Assembly (NCBI GenBank): GCA_002340325.1
Contig: DDLV01000054.1
Location: 1 to 64,000, forward strand
DNA from: Glaciecola sp. UBA2563
GTDB lineage: Bacteria > Pseudomonadota > Gammaproteobacteria > Enterobacterales > Alteromonadaceae
Direction: 5' to 3'
DNA: 64,000 bases
Positions 43,778 to 53,144 of this stretch are shown piece by piece. The notes under the pieces were generated by a model. It had not been told where the DNA came from. It searched no databases and worked only from the letters and a program-made list of their open reading frames with translations. The position numbers and the translations under genes are program-made. Each line of letters starts with the position of its first letter. Positions within the stretch are counted from its first letter, which is position 1.

Positions 43778-45133
43778 TTACCGCATCGCTGCAGATGCTT
43801 GAATATATCTTACTCGCGCGGTCATCATTATGGCTGCGCATGTCAACCCAATAATAAAACCAATCCAAAACCCTCGCGCTGTTAAGCCAGTTGCAATCCA
43901 ATCTGTAAGGCCCAGGATAAGGGCAGCCGGAAAACCTATGCCCCAGTAAGAAAACAAGGAAATTAACAACATGGCTTTGTTATCCTTATAACCCCTTAAT
44001 GCATTGGCGCCAACAACTTGAATAGCGTCCGAAAATTGGAATACCGCAGCGAAAAGTAGCAACACGGCAGCCATTTCAATGACCGCCGATTCTGTTGTGT
44101 AGAGTGAGGCTATCGTCGTAGCGCCAACGATTGTAATGGTAGCGGTAAAAGCAACGGTACTTGCGGCAATTAGCAATCCTGCATTATATGCCACGGGCGC
44201 GTTTAGGGGCTCATTTTTACCAATACAAAAACCAATACGTATCGCAACTGCCAACCCGATACTAAGCGGAATTTGAAATATAAGAGAGCTAAAATTTAAA
44301 GCGATTTGATGTGCCGCCACTACGTTTGCGCCATAAGGGGATAGCAATAATGCAATTGACGCAAAAAGCGTGACTTCTGCCAGTAAAGTAAATGAAATTG
44401 GTAACCCATGCCGCGTAAGGTCTACGATACTTTTGAAACAAGGTTTTGGGAACGATTGATACAATTTTATATATTGAAGCGATGGCGCAAAATAAGTGTA
44501 TAAAAACGTCGCCAATGCCATTGTAAAAATCACGAGCATAGTGGCTAGTCCGCAACCCGCTCCTCCCATTTCAGGCACGCCAAAAGCCCCATAAATAAAT
44601 ATGTAATTAGCAGGAATATTAACCAGAAGACCCGCAAACATGATCATCATCGTTGGACGAGTTAATGACATCCCTTCGCAATAGTTTCGAAGACACTGAT
44701 ACACGGCAAATGCTGGTGCTGCGAGCAAAATGTATCGCACATAATCCGTCGCAATCAACTGCATTTCATAATCCATTGAAAGCAGTTCAAATACCCTTGG
44801 TAATATCCATTTTGCACCGATGCATAAAAACCCTACGCTGACGCTAATATAGAAACACTGAAAAACCCAGTTAGATATATGATGATGTTGTTTGGCACCA
44901 TTAAGCCTTGCTACTTGTGGAGAAAGTGCAAGACATAATCCTTGCAAGAAAATAAGGATTGGAAAAGTAACAGCGACACCAATCGCAACGGCAGCCATAT
45001 CGACCGCGCTATAACGGCCCGCCATTATACTATCAGACACACCCATTAGCGTTTGTGTGATTTGTGCAATTAACAACGGCCAAGCAAGCGACAACAGCTG
45101 TTTGACTTCGTATTTAAGTGTGTTTTTTGTCAA
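43778..45133 (-). CDS. MATE-family multidrug/sodium antiporter (NorM-like)
   Basis: 451-residue inner-membrane pump with about twelve spans in two MatE halves. The N-terminal SLAWPLLIAQITQTLMGVSDSIMAGRYS is typical of NorM, and the second half starts near 235 with HGLPISFTLLAEVTLF. NorM proteins export cationic drugs in exchange for Na+ or H+. Convergent with the protease fragment, 32 bases apart. A MITE ends 61 bases upstream of its ATG and could carry or displace its promoter. Confidence 0.88.
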   Translation of the reverse strand: MTKNTLKYEVKQLLSLAWPLLIAQITQTLMGVSDSIMAGRYSAVDMAAVAIGVAVTFPILIFLQGLCLALSPQVARLNGAKQHHHISNWVFQCFYISVSVGFLCIGAKWILPRVFELLSMDYEMQLIATDYVRYILLAAPAFAVYQCLRNYCEGMSLTRPTMMIMFAGLLVNIPANYIFIYGAFGVPEMGGAGCGLATMLVIFTMALATFLYTYFAPSLQYIKLYQSFPKPCFKSIVDLTRHGLPISFTLLAEVTLFASIALLLSPYGANVVAAHQIALNFSSLIFQIPLSIGLAVAIRIGFCIGKNEPLNAPVAYNAGLLIAASTVAFTATITIVGATTIASLYTTESAVIEMAAVLLLFAAVFQFSDAIQVVGANALRGYKDNKAMLLISLFSYWGIGFPAALILGLTDWIATGLTARGFWIGFIIGLTCAAIMMTARVRYIQASAAMR

Positions 45134-45194
45134 TGTGGTGCTACGGCGTTATGGAGGCCGCATATATTAATCAAAATTTAGCTCGATGCAATTA

Positions 45195-45459
45195 GAGCGT
45201 GTTGATCTTTGTTCATTATTTGAGCAGCAGGTCATTTAGCCGGCAGGCAACCGCAAATGAGTGTGGTTTGGTGGTGCCAAATGAGCGAATTTGTGGGCAG
45301 TATGCCGGCTAAATGGCCGCTGCCCGGAGGGCTGTCACCTATAATGACCTATTTCTGTGTTCTCGCTGGTTTATTTGGATTGCCAAACTGCACCATCGAC
45401 GCCTTGAACTAGCCCATTATAGGAGGCAGCTCAAAAAATGAACAAAGGTCAACACGCTC
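45195..45459. mobile_element. 265-bp MITE with 32-bp terminal inverted repeats
   Basis: The ends GAGCGTGTTGATCTTTGTTC (left) and GAGCGTGTTGACCTTTGTTC (right, reversed) are near-perfect inverted repeats that continue to about 32 bases, ending in GAGC. TA flanks both sides (45193-45194, 45460-45461), fitting a TA target duplication. Inside is a nested pair CATTTAGCCGGCA (45233-45245) and TGCCGGCTAAATG (45303-45315). No protein is encoded, so it must depend on a transposase elsewhere. It shares its left 90 bases with the smaller element at 62330. It takes up most of the 425-bp gap between the MATE and methyltransferase genes. Confidence 0.85.
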
Positions 45460-45558
45460 TAACGTCTTTTTAACTTTGATTAATAAAGTGATTTATGGAG
45501 ATAACTCAATTCTGTACTACATTTAATACAGTGTCTTCACTTTTCTTTATCTTGGTAA

Positions 45559-46170
45559 ATGATCATGGAACATATATGGATCGATATTTTTCTCGCCTTA
45601 TTCTTCACGTTCGTCGCTGTCTTTTATACGCTGTTAATTCTTAAAAAACAAAATGACAATGCAACTATTCAATGCGTCCACATGGGCGAAAAGTATTCTA
45701 TACACTGGATAAATCATGTTACTTTTCGTATTTTTCGAATTGCCATTTGGGCATATTGCGTAGCAAGACTGTTTATTCCGTCTATTGACCATTACGTGCA
45801 ATTGATGCCTCCACTTGACCAGCCGTTAATAAGAGCTTTTGGTGTTTTTTTGATGGTGACTGGATTTCTGCTGGCGTTAGTTAGCAATGCCAGCCTTCAA
45901 AGAAGCTGGCGTTCAGGCATAGATAGACATGCTGAAATTCAGCTAGTTACAGAGGGTCTCTATCACCTAAGTCGAAATCCTGCGTACATTGGCGTTGGTT
46001 TAGCACAGCTTGGCTTCTTTATTGCGCTTCCGACAGCATTTACCTTTATCTGTTTGTTAGTCGGAATGATTGCGTTATCCATCCAAATAAAACTTGAAGA
46101 GAAACATCTTGTGTCGATATTTGGCAACGAATACAAAGACTACATGCACAAAGTACCAAGGATAATTTAG
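45559..46170 (+). CDS. Isoprenylcysteine carboxyl methyltransferase-family membrane protein
   Basis: 203 residues with about four to five hydrophobic spans. The C-terminal half has the ICMT/phospholipid-methyltransferase signature: VTEGLYHLSRNPAYIGVGLAQLG near 132-154, then EEKHLVSIFGNEYKDYMHKVPR near 177-198. Bacterial relatives methylate lipids, thiols or small molecules at the membrane; the substrate is not known. A second in-frame ATG two codons in is an equal start candidate. No operon partner. Confidence 0.82.
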   Translation: MIMEHIWIDIFLALFFTFVAVFYTLLILKKQNDNATIQCVHMGEKYSIHWINHVTFRIFRIAIWAYCVARLFIPSIDHYVQLMPPLDQPLIRAFGVFLMVTGFLLALVSNASLQRSWRSGIDRHAEIQLVTEGLYHLSRNPAYIGVGLAQLGFFIALPTAFTFICLLVGMIALSIQIKLEEKHLVSIFGNEYKDYMHKVPRII

Positions 46171-46313
46171 CTCAGCGCGAATAGAACTTGTTACACAACG
46201 TCCAAGTTAAAGCGTGCGTCTATACTCTCGCGCGCTTTCTCACACAGTCATGCCTCTGCTTAGGCAAAAAAACACCTAATCTTTCGCTCAATGGGTTACG
46301 TAAGCTGATATAG

Positions 46314-46341
46314 TTGCATACGTGTTGTTCTAATGTATATT
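46314..46341 (+). promoter_or_regulatory. Candidate promoter for the moxR-VWA operon
   Basis: TTGCAT (46314-46319), 16-base spacer, TATATT (46336-46341), 68 bases before the MoxR ATG. It is the best sigma-70-like pair in the 239-bp gap; assignment is by eye only. Confidence 0.4.
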
Positions 46342-46409
46342 GCAACCAACAAATAATTAGGCCTTAGAATAAACACGTTTATTTTTAACCTCACAGTTAC
46401 GGAACATGT

Positions 46410-47255
46410 ATGGCATTTGGTGGTACTGAAAACTATATCGCGAGCACAGAATTACTACTAGCGGTAAACGCTGCGATCACATTACAAAAACCCTTGTTGA
46501 TAAAAGGCGAGCCAGGTACGGGTAAGACGATGCTTGCCGAAGAGCTAGCAAAGAGTCTAGATGTTGAGCTTATCCAGTGGCACATCAAATCAACGACAAG
46601 GGCGCAGCAAGGACTTTATGAATACGACGCCGTTTCCCGACTTAGAGATAGCCAACTGGGTGACGAACGCGTTAAAGACATCGCAAATTATATTGTCAAA
46701 GGTAAACTCTGGGAGGCGTTTACGTCAGAACAACGCCCTGTTTTACTCATCGATGAAATTGATAAAGCCGATATTGAATTCCCAAATGATTTGCTATTAG
46801 AACTCGATAAGATGGAGTTTTTTGTTTATGAAACACAGGAAGTTGTAAAAGCAAAACAACGCCCTATCGTGATTATTACGTCAAACAACGAAAAAGAACT
46901 TCCGGATGCATTTTTGCGACGCTGCTTTTTTCACTATATAAACTTCCCATCAGCTGATGAAATGCGCCAAATTGTCAATGTGCATTACCCCGATATCAAA
47001 AAGCAACTCCTTGATAACGCACTTCAATCATTTTTCCAACTGCGCGACGTCAATGGACTAAAAAAGAAACCATCAACGTCTGAATTGATTGATTGGCTAA
47101 AACTATTAGTGTCAGATGACATTCCGGCAGAGGCGTTATTAGACAAAAACAACAAAAATGCATTACCGCCATTATATGGTGCGCTGTTGAAAAACGAGCA
47201 AGATGTTCATCTTTTTGAAAAGTTAATGTTTATGGCTCGACGCAATGCTGATTGA
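46410..47255 (+). CDS. MoxR-family AAA+ ATPase
   Basis: 281-residue AAA+ ATPase. Walker A is GEPGTGKT near 38-45, Walker B is VLLIDEIDKAD near 111-121, sensor 1 is VIITSNNEKELPDAFLRRCFF near 152-172 including the arginine finger. MoxR ATPases act as chaperones with a VWA partner to insert metals or assemble enzymes. The VWA gene follows and overlaps by 11 bases. No obvious metalloenzyme target is adjacent. Confidence 0.9.
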   Translation: MAFGGTENYIASTELLLAVNAAITLQKPLLIKGEPGTGKTMLAEELAKSLDVELIQWHIKSTTRAQQGLYEYDAVSRLRDSQLGDERVKDIANYIVKGKLWEAFTSEQRPVLLIDEIDKADIEFPNDLLLELDKMEFFVYETQEVVKAKQRPIVIITSNNEKELPDAFLRRCFFHYINFPSADEMRQIVNVHYPDIKKQLLDNALQSFFQLRDVNGLKKKPSTSELIDWLKLLVSDDIPAEALLDKNNKNALPPLYGALLKNEQDVHLFEKLMFMARRNAD

Positions 47256-48423
47256 TTTTTTCTTTTGTCTTCGAAAGCACAAAGTGAAGACATCAATTAC
47301 AGAATATCTAGATTTATTAAACGCGCTCGACAATAAGATTGTTAGTGGCGATGTTAACGATTTTTATAGCCTCTCTCGTGCTGTATTGATTAAAGATGAA
47401 AGCCAATTTGACAAATATGACCGCGCATTCGCTGAATATTTTAAAGGTGTTCAACAAATCGATTTGTTCGATAAAGACATCCCGCATGATTGGTTACGCA
47501 AAGAAATCGAGCGAATTTTGTCAAAGGAAGAAAAAGAAAAAATTGAATCGATGGGTGGCCTGGATAAACTGATGGAAACGTTAAAAGAACGTTTGGAAGA
47601 ACAAACCAAACGCCATCAGGGAGGAAACAAATGGATAGGCACTGGCGGCACCTCCCCCTTTGGTGCTTATGGTGATAATCCTGAAGGCGTTCGCATTGGC
47701 CAAGATAAAAACCGAAACTTCAGTGCTGTCAAAGTCTGGGATAAACGTCAATATAAAAATCTCGCTAATGACGTCGAGCTAGGCACTCGAAACATAAAGG
47801 TTGCTTTGAGAAGACTTCGGAAATTCGCCCGCACTGGTGCCAGTGAAAAATTAGATATCAATGATACGATTCGCTCAACCGCACGAAACGGCGGTTATTT
47901 GGATGTTAAAATGGCACCGGAGCGTCACAACGCCATTAAGATTTTGCTGTTCTTTGACGTCGGTGGTTCAATGGATCCCCATATTAAATTATGCGAAGAA
48001 CTCTTCAGTGCTGCACACGCTGAATTCAAACACATTGAATATTTTTACTTCCATAATTGTGTATATGAGTCGCTGTGGCAAGACAATGGTAGACGCGGTC
48101 GAGGCGATGTATCAGTGCATGATGTCATACATAAATATGGCAGTGACTACAAAATTCTTTTTGTGGGTGATGCTACTATGGGCCCTTACGAAATCACCTA
48201 TCCTGGTGGCAGTGTTGAGCACTGGAATGAAGAGCCAGGCGCAACATGGATGCAGCGATTACTCAACCACTTTGAATATTCAGTCTGGCTAAATCCACAA
48301 CCAGAGGCATATTGGAGCTACCATAGCTCTATTCAAATCATTAAAGAAATCATGCAAAACCGTATGTATGCAATGACATTAGATGGTCTAACTGAGGCAA
48401 TACGGGCACTCCTTAAACATTAG
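47245..48423 (+). CDS. VWA (CoxE-like) protein, partner of the MoxR ATPase
   Basis: 392 residues. After a helical N-terminal region with a charged stretch (about 90-130), a VWA domain starts near 230 with an altered MIDAS, DVGGSMDPH (normally DxSxS, here D-x-G-G-S). The same altered motif occurs in CoxE-like partners of MoxR. It overlaps the ATPase gene by 11 bases, so translation is coupled. The pair is likely cytosolic, since no signal or membrane segment is seen. Confidence 0.85.
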   Translation: MLIDFFFCLRKHKVKTSITEYLDLLNALDNKIVSGDVNDFYSLSRAVLIKDESQFDKYDRAFAEYFKGVQQIDLFDKDIPHDWLRKEIERILSKEEKEKIESMGGLDKLMETLKERLEEQTKRHQGGNKWIGTGGTSPFGAYGDNPEGVRIGQDKNRNFSAVKVWDKRQYKNLANDVELGTRNIKVALRRLRKFARTGASEKLDINDTIRSTARNGGYLDVKMAPERHNAIKILLFFDVGGSMDPHIKLCEELFSAAHAEFKHIEYFYFHNCVYESLWQDNGRRGRGDVSVHDVIHKYGSDYKILFVGDATMGPYEITYPGGSVEHWNEEPGATWMQRLLNHFEYSVWLNPQPEAYWSYHSSIQIIKEIMQNRMYAMTLDGLTEAIRALLKH

Positions 48424-48573
48424 ATTTGAACTCCACAAAATGCTGTAACCCTAAGACGTCGAAAAAATTCTTTGTTTTGACAAGTACTTCAGTTGAGACG
48501 CGGTTGAAATACTAAACAAAAGTCCATTTATTCCGATACCTTCCGTAAGTCGCCAGCAATAACTTCCCTTCAT

Positions 48574-51276
48574 ATGTTGAATAAATTTAGTCTTAGAGTT
48601 AAATCGATGGTCTCGCCAGGTATAGTGCTTGGTCTGCTAGTTTTAATGGGCATTTCGGGCCACCAGTTTTATGCCAATCTAGACAGTACCGTCAATGGCA
48701 TTACAAACGATCTGGCGCCAGATAGCGGTATTGCATCAGATTTGATGTCAAACCTTCTGCTCAAACGTCTAGCGATGAAAGACTATTTGCAATCTGGCAA
48801 TGAGGAGAAAATTTCGGAGTTCAACGGGCTTCATGACGAATACAAAGTGTTAATGGAAAAAGCTGAAGCATCAATCCAAAACCCGCAGCGTAAAGCGATA
48901 CTAAATGAAATATCCACCTTTAGTGAATTGTACACGTCTACGTATAACAATGCCGTTGTGACAAACATGAGAGAACGCAACCGACTTGTATATAACGTTC
49001 TTAATGTGAAAGGTCCCGAAATTCGCAAAGCTTTGTCAGAAATTATGAAGACCGCTTATGAGGACGATGACAGCTATGCCGCATATTATGCAGGATTGGT
49101 TCAACAACACGTAATGCTAGGCAGACTGTATGCGTCTCGCTTCCTTGTTGAAAACGATGAAGATTCTGTAGCTAGAGTTCAAAAGGAAATTGTTTCAGCA
49201 AATCAGGAGCTTGAACGTTTAGTAGATAATCTTGAAAACCCGGTACGACGAGATTTGGCAGCTTATGTAAAACAGGAATTAGCTGCATATGAGACCGCGT
49301 TTAACGACGTGGTAAATGCAATTTACAATCGAAACGAAGCCGTGACCGAGACGTTAGATGTTATTGGTCCGCAAATGGCAATGCTCAGCCAGCAGCTAAA
49401 GGATAGCGTATTTGAATCATTGACAGAGATAGGCGAGCAGGTCCACACGGATATCAAATCTGCACAAAATAATAATCAAATGATCATCATAATCGCATGT
49501 ATTATGGGAATTTTAATTTCGCTGATCATTTCTCACACGATTGTTAAATCTGTGAAAAAAGCACGAGATATAGCGCAAAATATAGCTGACGGTAATTTGG
49601 ATTCTTCTATCGATACAAACAGCAATGACGAAGTCGGTGATTTATTGAAATCACTGAACTCAATGCAAACAAAAATGACAGTCGTTATTGAAGAAGATAT
49701 ACAAAACGTCATCGACCAAGCTAAGGTAGGAGATCTTTCTCAACGGGTCAGCGAAGACGATAAGCAAGGGTTTTACAAAAAGCTTGGAGACGGCATCAAC
49801 GAATTATTAGAAGTAAACAATATGGTTGTTGATGATACAGCGCTTATGTTCGATGCGATGGCGAATGGAAACTTAGATCATAGGATCACGAATCGATACC
49901 AGGGTATTTTTAATGAGCTGAAGATTAACGCGAATCGCACAATGGATAAGTTGACACAAGTCATCGAAACCGATGTACAGGCACTGGTTGCATCCGCTCG
50001 TTCTGGAGATCTCACTCAGCGTATTGCGTTGGATGACAAGCAAGGTTTTTTTGAATCACTAAGTTCAGGGGTAAATGACCTAGTTGCCATAAATGAAAAA
50101 GTCATTGACGATACCAGCCGCGTTTTTGGAGCTTTGTCCAACGGAGATTTGTCTCAAACAATACAGACAGAATATGAAGGCGCATTTAATCAACTAAAAT
50201 TAGACGCCAATTTAACGATGAAGAAACTTGCGGATGTCATCGATAATGATGTGCAGAATATGGTGGATAAGGCGGGACGCGGTGAACTTGACAGTCGCAT
50301 AAGCTTAGCTGGCAAGGATGGTTTTTTTGCCCGATTATGCTCAAGTATCAACGCACTTGTAGATACAAGTGAGAATATACTCAACCAATCAGCACAAGCA
50401 ATGGCACGTATGTCCGAGGGAGACCTGACACAAAAAATCGACGGCGAATATGAAGGCTTGTTTAATCAGATTAAAAATGACACTAACAACACAATCGCTC
50501 AGTTAACAAAAACAATCTCTGAAATCAATTATGCGTCAGAACAGGTCAACACTGGTTCATCCGAAATTGCTGCTGCCACCTTCGATTTAAATCGTAGAAC
50601 CGAACAACAAGGTGCATCAATACAACAAACAGCCGCCAGTATCGAACAAATGAAACAGCTTCTGGAACAAAACTACGTCAAAGCACAAGATTTAACAGAA
50701 ATGAGCAGTGCAGCTAAAGATCTGGCTCAAAGAGGTGGAGAAGAAGCAGAATACGCTGTTTCAGCGATGAGTGAGATAGATAGAACAAGTAATGAAATTG
50801 CAAATATTATAAGCGTTATCGACGGCATCGCTTTTCAGACTAACTTATTGGCACTCAATGCAGCTGTAGAAGCAGCTAGAGCTGGAGAACAAGGTCGGGG
50901 ATTTGCGGTCGTAGCTACTGAAGTCAGAGCACTGGCTCAACGCTCTTCTGCCGCTGCAAAAGAAATCAACTCACTTATCTCTAATTCAGTTGCGAAAGTC
51001 AAGGAAGGCAAGCAACTCGTTAATAAGTCTGGTGACATTTTGCAAGAAATCATTGAATTCTCTCACAAAGTAAATGAAGAAATGAAGGGGCTGAGTGAGT
51101 CCACACAAGAACAAAGAATCGGTATTTCTCAGGTGAATTCAGCGATACATCAGATGGATGATACGGCACAGCAAAATGCAGCCATGGTAGAGCAAGCTAC
51201 TGCAGCGAGTAATAGCATGTCAGACCAAGCCGATACACTTAACAAAATGGTAACGTTCTTTAAGCTAAGCGCCTAA
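48574..51276 (+). CDS. Methyl-accepting chemotaxis protein with a poly-HAMP relay
   Basis: 900 residues. TM1 at about 14-30 and TM2 at about 308-330 enclose a 275-residue all-helical periplasmic sensor resembling the helical-bimodular (HBM) type. After TM2 come about seven HAMP units in a row to about residue 650, each marked by a G-[DEN]-L motif (GNLDSS, GDLSQR, GNLDHR, GDLTQR, GDLSQT, GELDSR, GDLTQK). The signalling domain has the conserved hairpin tip EQGRGFAVVATEVRALAQRS. No C-terminal CheR pentapeptide is seen. HBM sensors bind small organic acids; the ligand here is unknown. Confidence 0.9.
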   Translation: MLNKFSLRVKSMVSPGIVLGLLVLMGISGHQFYANLDSTVNGITNDLAPDSGIASDLMSNLLLKRLAMKDYLQSGNEEKISEFNGLHDEYKVLMEKAEASIQNPQRKAILNEISTFSELYTSTYNNAVVTNMRERNRLVYNVLNVKGPEIRKALSEIMKTAYEDDDSYAAYYAGLVQQHVMLGRLYASRFLVENDEDSVARVQKEIVSANQELERLVDNLENPVRRDLAAYVKQELAAYETAFNDVVNAIYNRNEAVTETLDVIGPQMAMLSQQLKDSVFESLTEIGEQVHTDIKSAQNNNQMIIIIACIMGILISLIISHTIVKSVKKARDIAQNIADGNLDSSIDTNSNDEVGDLLKSLNSMQTKMTVVIEEDIQNVIDQAKVGDLSQRVSEDDKQGFYKKLGDGINELLEVNNMVVDDTALMFDAMANGNLDHRITNRYQGIFNELKINANRTMDKLTQVIETDVQALVASARSGDLTQRIALDDKQGFFESLSSGVNDLVAINEKVIDDTSRVFGALSNGDLSQTIQTEYEGAFNQLKLDANLTMKKLADVIDNDVQNMVDKAGRGELDSRISLAGKDGFFARLCSSINALVDTSENILNQSAQAMARMSEGDLTQKIDGEYEGLFNQIKNDTNNTIAQLTKTISEINYASEQVNTGSSEIAAATFDLNRRTEQQGASIQQTAASIEQMKQLLEQNYVKAQDLTEMSSAAKDLAQRGGEEAEYAVSAMSEIDRTSNEIANIISVIDGIAFQTNLLALNAAVEAARAGEQGRGFAVVATEVRALAQRSSAAAKEINSLISNSVAKVKEGKQLVNKSGDILQEIIEFSHKVNEEMKGLSESTQEQRIGISQVNSAIHQMDDTAQQNAAMVEQATAASNSMSDQADTLNKMVTFFKLSA

Positions 51277-51313
51277 ACGACAAAGCGCAACTAGCAGCCC
51301 GCAACAGTGTACT

Positions 51314-51348
51314 AAACCCGATTTGATTAGTTTCCGAATCGGGTTTTT
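51314..51348 (+). terminator. Terminator of the chemoreceptor gene
   Basis: AACCCGATT / AATCGGGTT stem followed by TTTTT, 37 bases after the stop codon. Confidence 0.8.
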
Positions 51349-51493
51349 ATGATCCGTTCTAATAAGTTATATCAAAAAAAAAGTTTTGTTTTTTTAATTT
51401 CTGCATAAGCTTATAACAATAGCAACATAAAACAGCTGGTTTGCAACCGCGTATTTATTTCCTGTATGAAACAAAAGAACAAAGGACACTTCC

Positions 51494-52459
51494 ATGACAA
51501 CATTTGATGATGCTTCGCTATCGATTGGCAACACCCCTCTTGTAAAACTTAATCGAGTCGTTTCGGGTAACGTATATGCCAAGATTGAGAGCAGAAACCC
51601 AAGTTTTAGCGTTAAATGCCGAATCGGCGCAAACATGATTTGGGATGCTGAAAAGAAAGGAGTATTAACAAAAGATAAGGAAATCATCGAAGCCACAAGC
51701 GGTAATACCGGCATTGCACTAGCCTTTGTCGCGGCCTCTAGAGGCTACAAGATCACGCTAACAATGCCAAGCAGTATGAGTCTTGAGAGACGCAAACTTC
51801 TCAAGGCCCTCGGTGCTAATTTAGTGTTAACTGAACCTCCCAAAGGGATGAAAGGCGCTGTTGCTAAAGTACAAGAATTGATGGATCAGAACCCCGGTAA
51901 ATACGTGCCGATGCATCAGTTCGATAATCCAGCTAACCCTGAAATCCATGAGAAAACAACCGGCCCAGAGATTTTTGAAGCGACAGATGGACAAATTGAT
52001 GCGTTTATTGCAGGTGTTGGCACCGGCGGAACCATTACAGGTGTTACGCGGTACTTAAAACAGACTAAAGGTAAGCCTATTTCTGCTGTCGCCGTTGAGC
52101 CGGAAGATAGCCCAGTGATAACACAAGCAATGGCAGGTGACGAACTTACCCCTGCACCTCATAAAATACAAGGTATCGGCGCTGGTTTTATTCCTGGTAA
52201 CCTTGACCTAAGCCTCATCGACGAAGTGGAGCGCGTTTCCAATGAAGACTGCATGGAAATGTCGAGACGTTTGATGAAAGAGGAAGGTATTTTGGCTGGT
52301 ATTTCATCAGGCGCAGCGGTTGTTGCGGCGAAGCGCTTTGCTGAACGCCCAGAGAATAAAGATAAAATCGTTGTTGTCTTGCTTGCAAGCGGCACAGAAC
52401 GTTATCTAAGCAGTCCAATGTTTGCTGGACAGTTTACTGAACTTGAAGAAGTTCAGTAA
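51494..52459 (+). CDS. cysK: Cysteine synthase A
   Basis: O-acetylserine sulfhydrylase. 321 residues. The PLP lysine is K41 in NPSFSVKCRIGANM, with the substrate loop TSGNTGIALA near 70-79 and the phosphate loop GVGTGGTITGVTRYL near 176-190. The CysK-type NPSFSVKCR rather than the CysM-type PGGSVKDR points to isozyme A. It stands between two terminators as a single-gene unit. Confidence 0.95.
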   Translation: MTTFDDASLSIGNTPLVKLNRVVSGNVYAKIESRNPSFSVKCRIGANMIWDAEKKGVLTKDKEIIEATSGNTGIALAFVAASRGYKITLTMPSSMSLERRKLLKALGANLVLTEPPKGMKGAVAKVQELMDQNPGKYVPMHQFDNPANPEIHEKTTGPEIFEATDGQIDAFIAGVGTGGTITGVTRYLKQTKGKPISAVAVEPEDSPVITQAMAGDELTPAPHKIQGIGAGFIPGNLDLSLIDEVERVSNEDCMEMSRRLMKEEGILAGISSGAAVVAAKRFAERPENKDKIVVVLLASGTERYLSSPMFAGQFTELEEVQ

Positions 52460-52548
52460 GACTTCATTAGAGCAACTAGAAGCTTCATTCTCAAAGCATT
52501 TTGTTTTAAGCAACATTGTTGTCAAAACGCTAAAGCTATTTATCTTAA

Positions 52549-52578
52549 TTAGGGCGCAAGTCGCGCCCTAAAACTTTT
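52549..52578 (+). terminator. Terminator of cysK
   Basis: TTAGGGCGC / GCGCCCTAA stem with AAGTC loop, followed by AACTTTT, about 90 bases after the stop. Confidence 0.7.
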
Positions 52579-52635
52579 ACTTAAATTTTTCCTAAATTCG
52601 CCGATATTCGTTTGGTAAGCCACCAAGGGGTCAGT

Positions 52636-53088
52636 ATGCGTATTTCATGTATTTTTCTTATTTTCGCTGTAGTTTTCACAACCTTCGGTTGTAAAGATGA
52701 TGGTTTACGTGCGGGTAGATACGGCATGATGAGTGATGGAACGCCGCAGTACACAGCACTCAAATTTACGAAAGCGATTTATAAAGAAAAAGATCTAGCA
52801 CCTGCCTTAGAGCTAACAACAGCCAGATTTGGAAAAGTCGTGGCGTCATATCACACGCCGAGAAATGTCCAAAGACAGATCTTCAACGTAAGATTCGACG
52901 AAGTAGAAGCGGAGATCGTTGCAGGCGGCACGTTACTGAGTACGGATACACGTGACGATGCAGAAATAGAAATAAAACTCGATGGCAATTACCTCGGCGA
53001 ACGCAAATGGGACTTAAAAACCATTAAGTTACTGAAGGAAAATGGCAATTGGAAAGTGGCCGCAGTAAGAGAATCCGTCCCGCAATAA
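52636..53088 (+). CDS. Small putative lipoprotein of unknown function
   Basis: From the ATG at 52636 (AAGGGG seven bases upstream) the product is 150 residues with a lipoprotein signal ISCIFLIFAVVFTTFGC, lipid Cys at 19. The mature part is basic-acidic mixed with two strand-turn segments (IFNVRFDEVEAEIVAGG, EIEIKLDGNYLGERKWDLKTIKLLKENGNWKVAAV). The latter resembles the last strands of an NTF2-like or DUF4878-type fold. An upstream in-frame start at 52612 would spoil the signal peptide. No function is assigned. Confidence 0.7.
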   Translation: MRISCIFLIFAVVFTTFGCKDDGLRAGRYGMMSDGTPQYTALKFTKAIYKEKDLAPALELTTARFGKVVASYHTPRNVQRQIFNVRFDEVEAEIVAGGTLLSTDTRDDAEIEIKLDGNYLGERKWDLKTIKLLKENGNWKVAAVRESVPQ

Positions 53089-53144
53089 AGTGCATTTGCG
53101 ATAACTTTTCAAAACGCGATGCGCTGCACATTTACCTTGGCAGA

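Noticed and set aside
45512..45531. CTGT...ACAG pair before the membrane methyltransferase gene, as a second LexA box
   Set aside because: The spacer is 12 bases, not 8, so it does not fit the operator.
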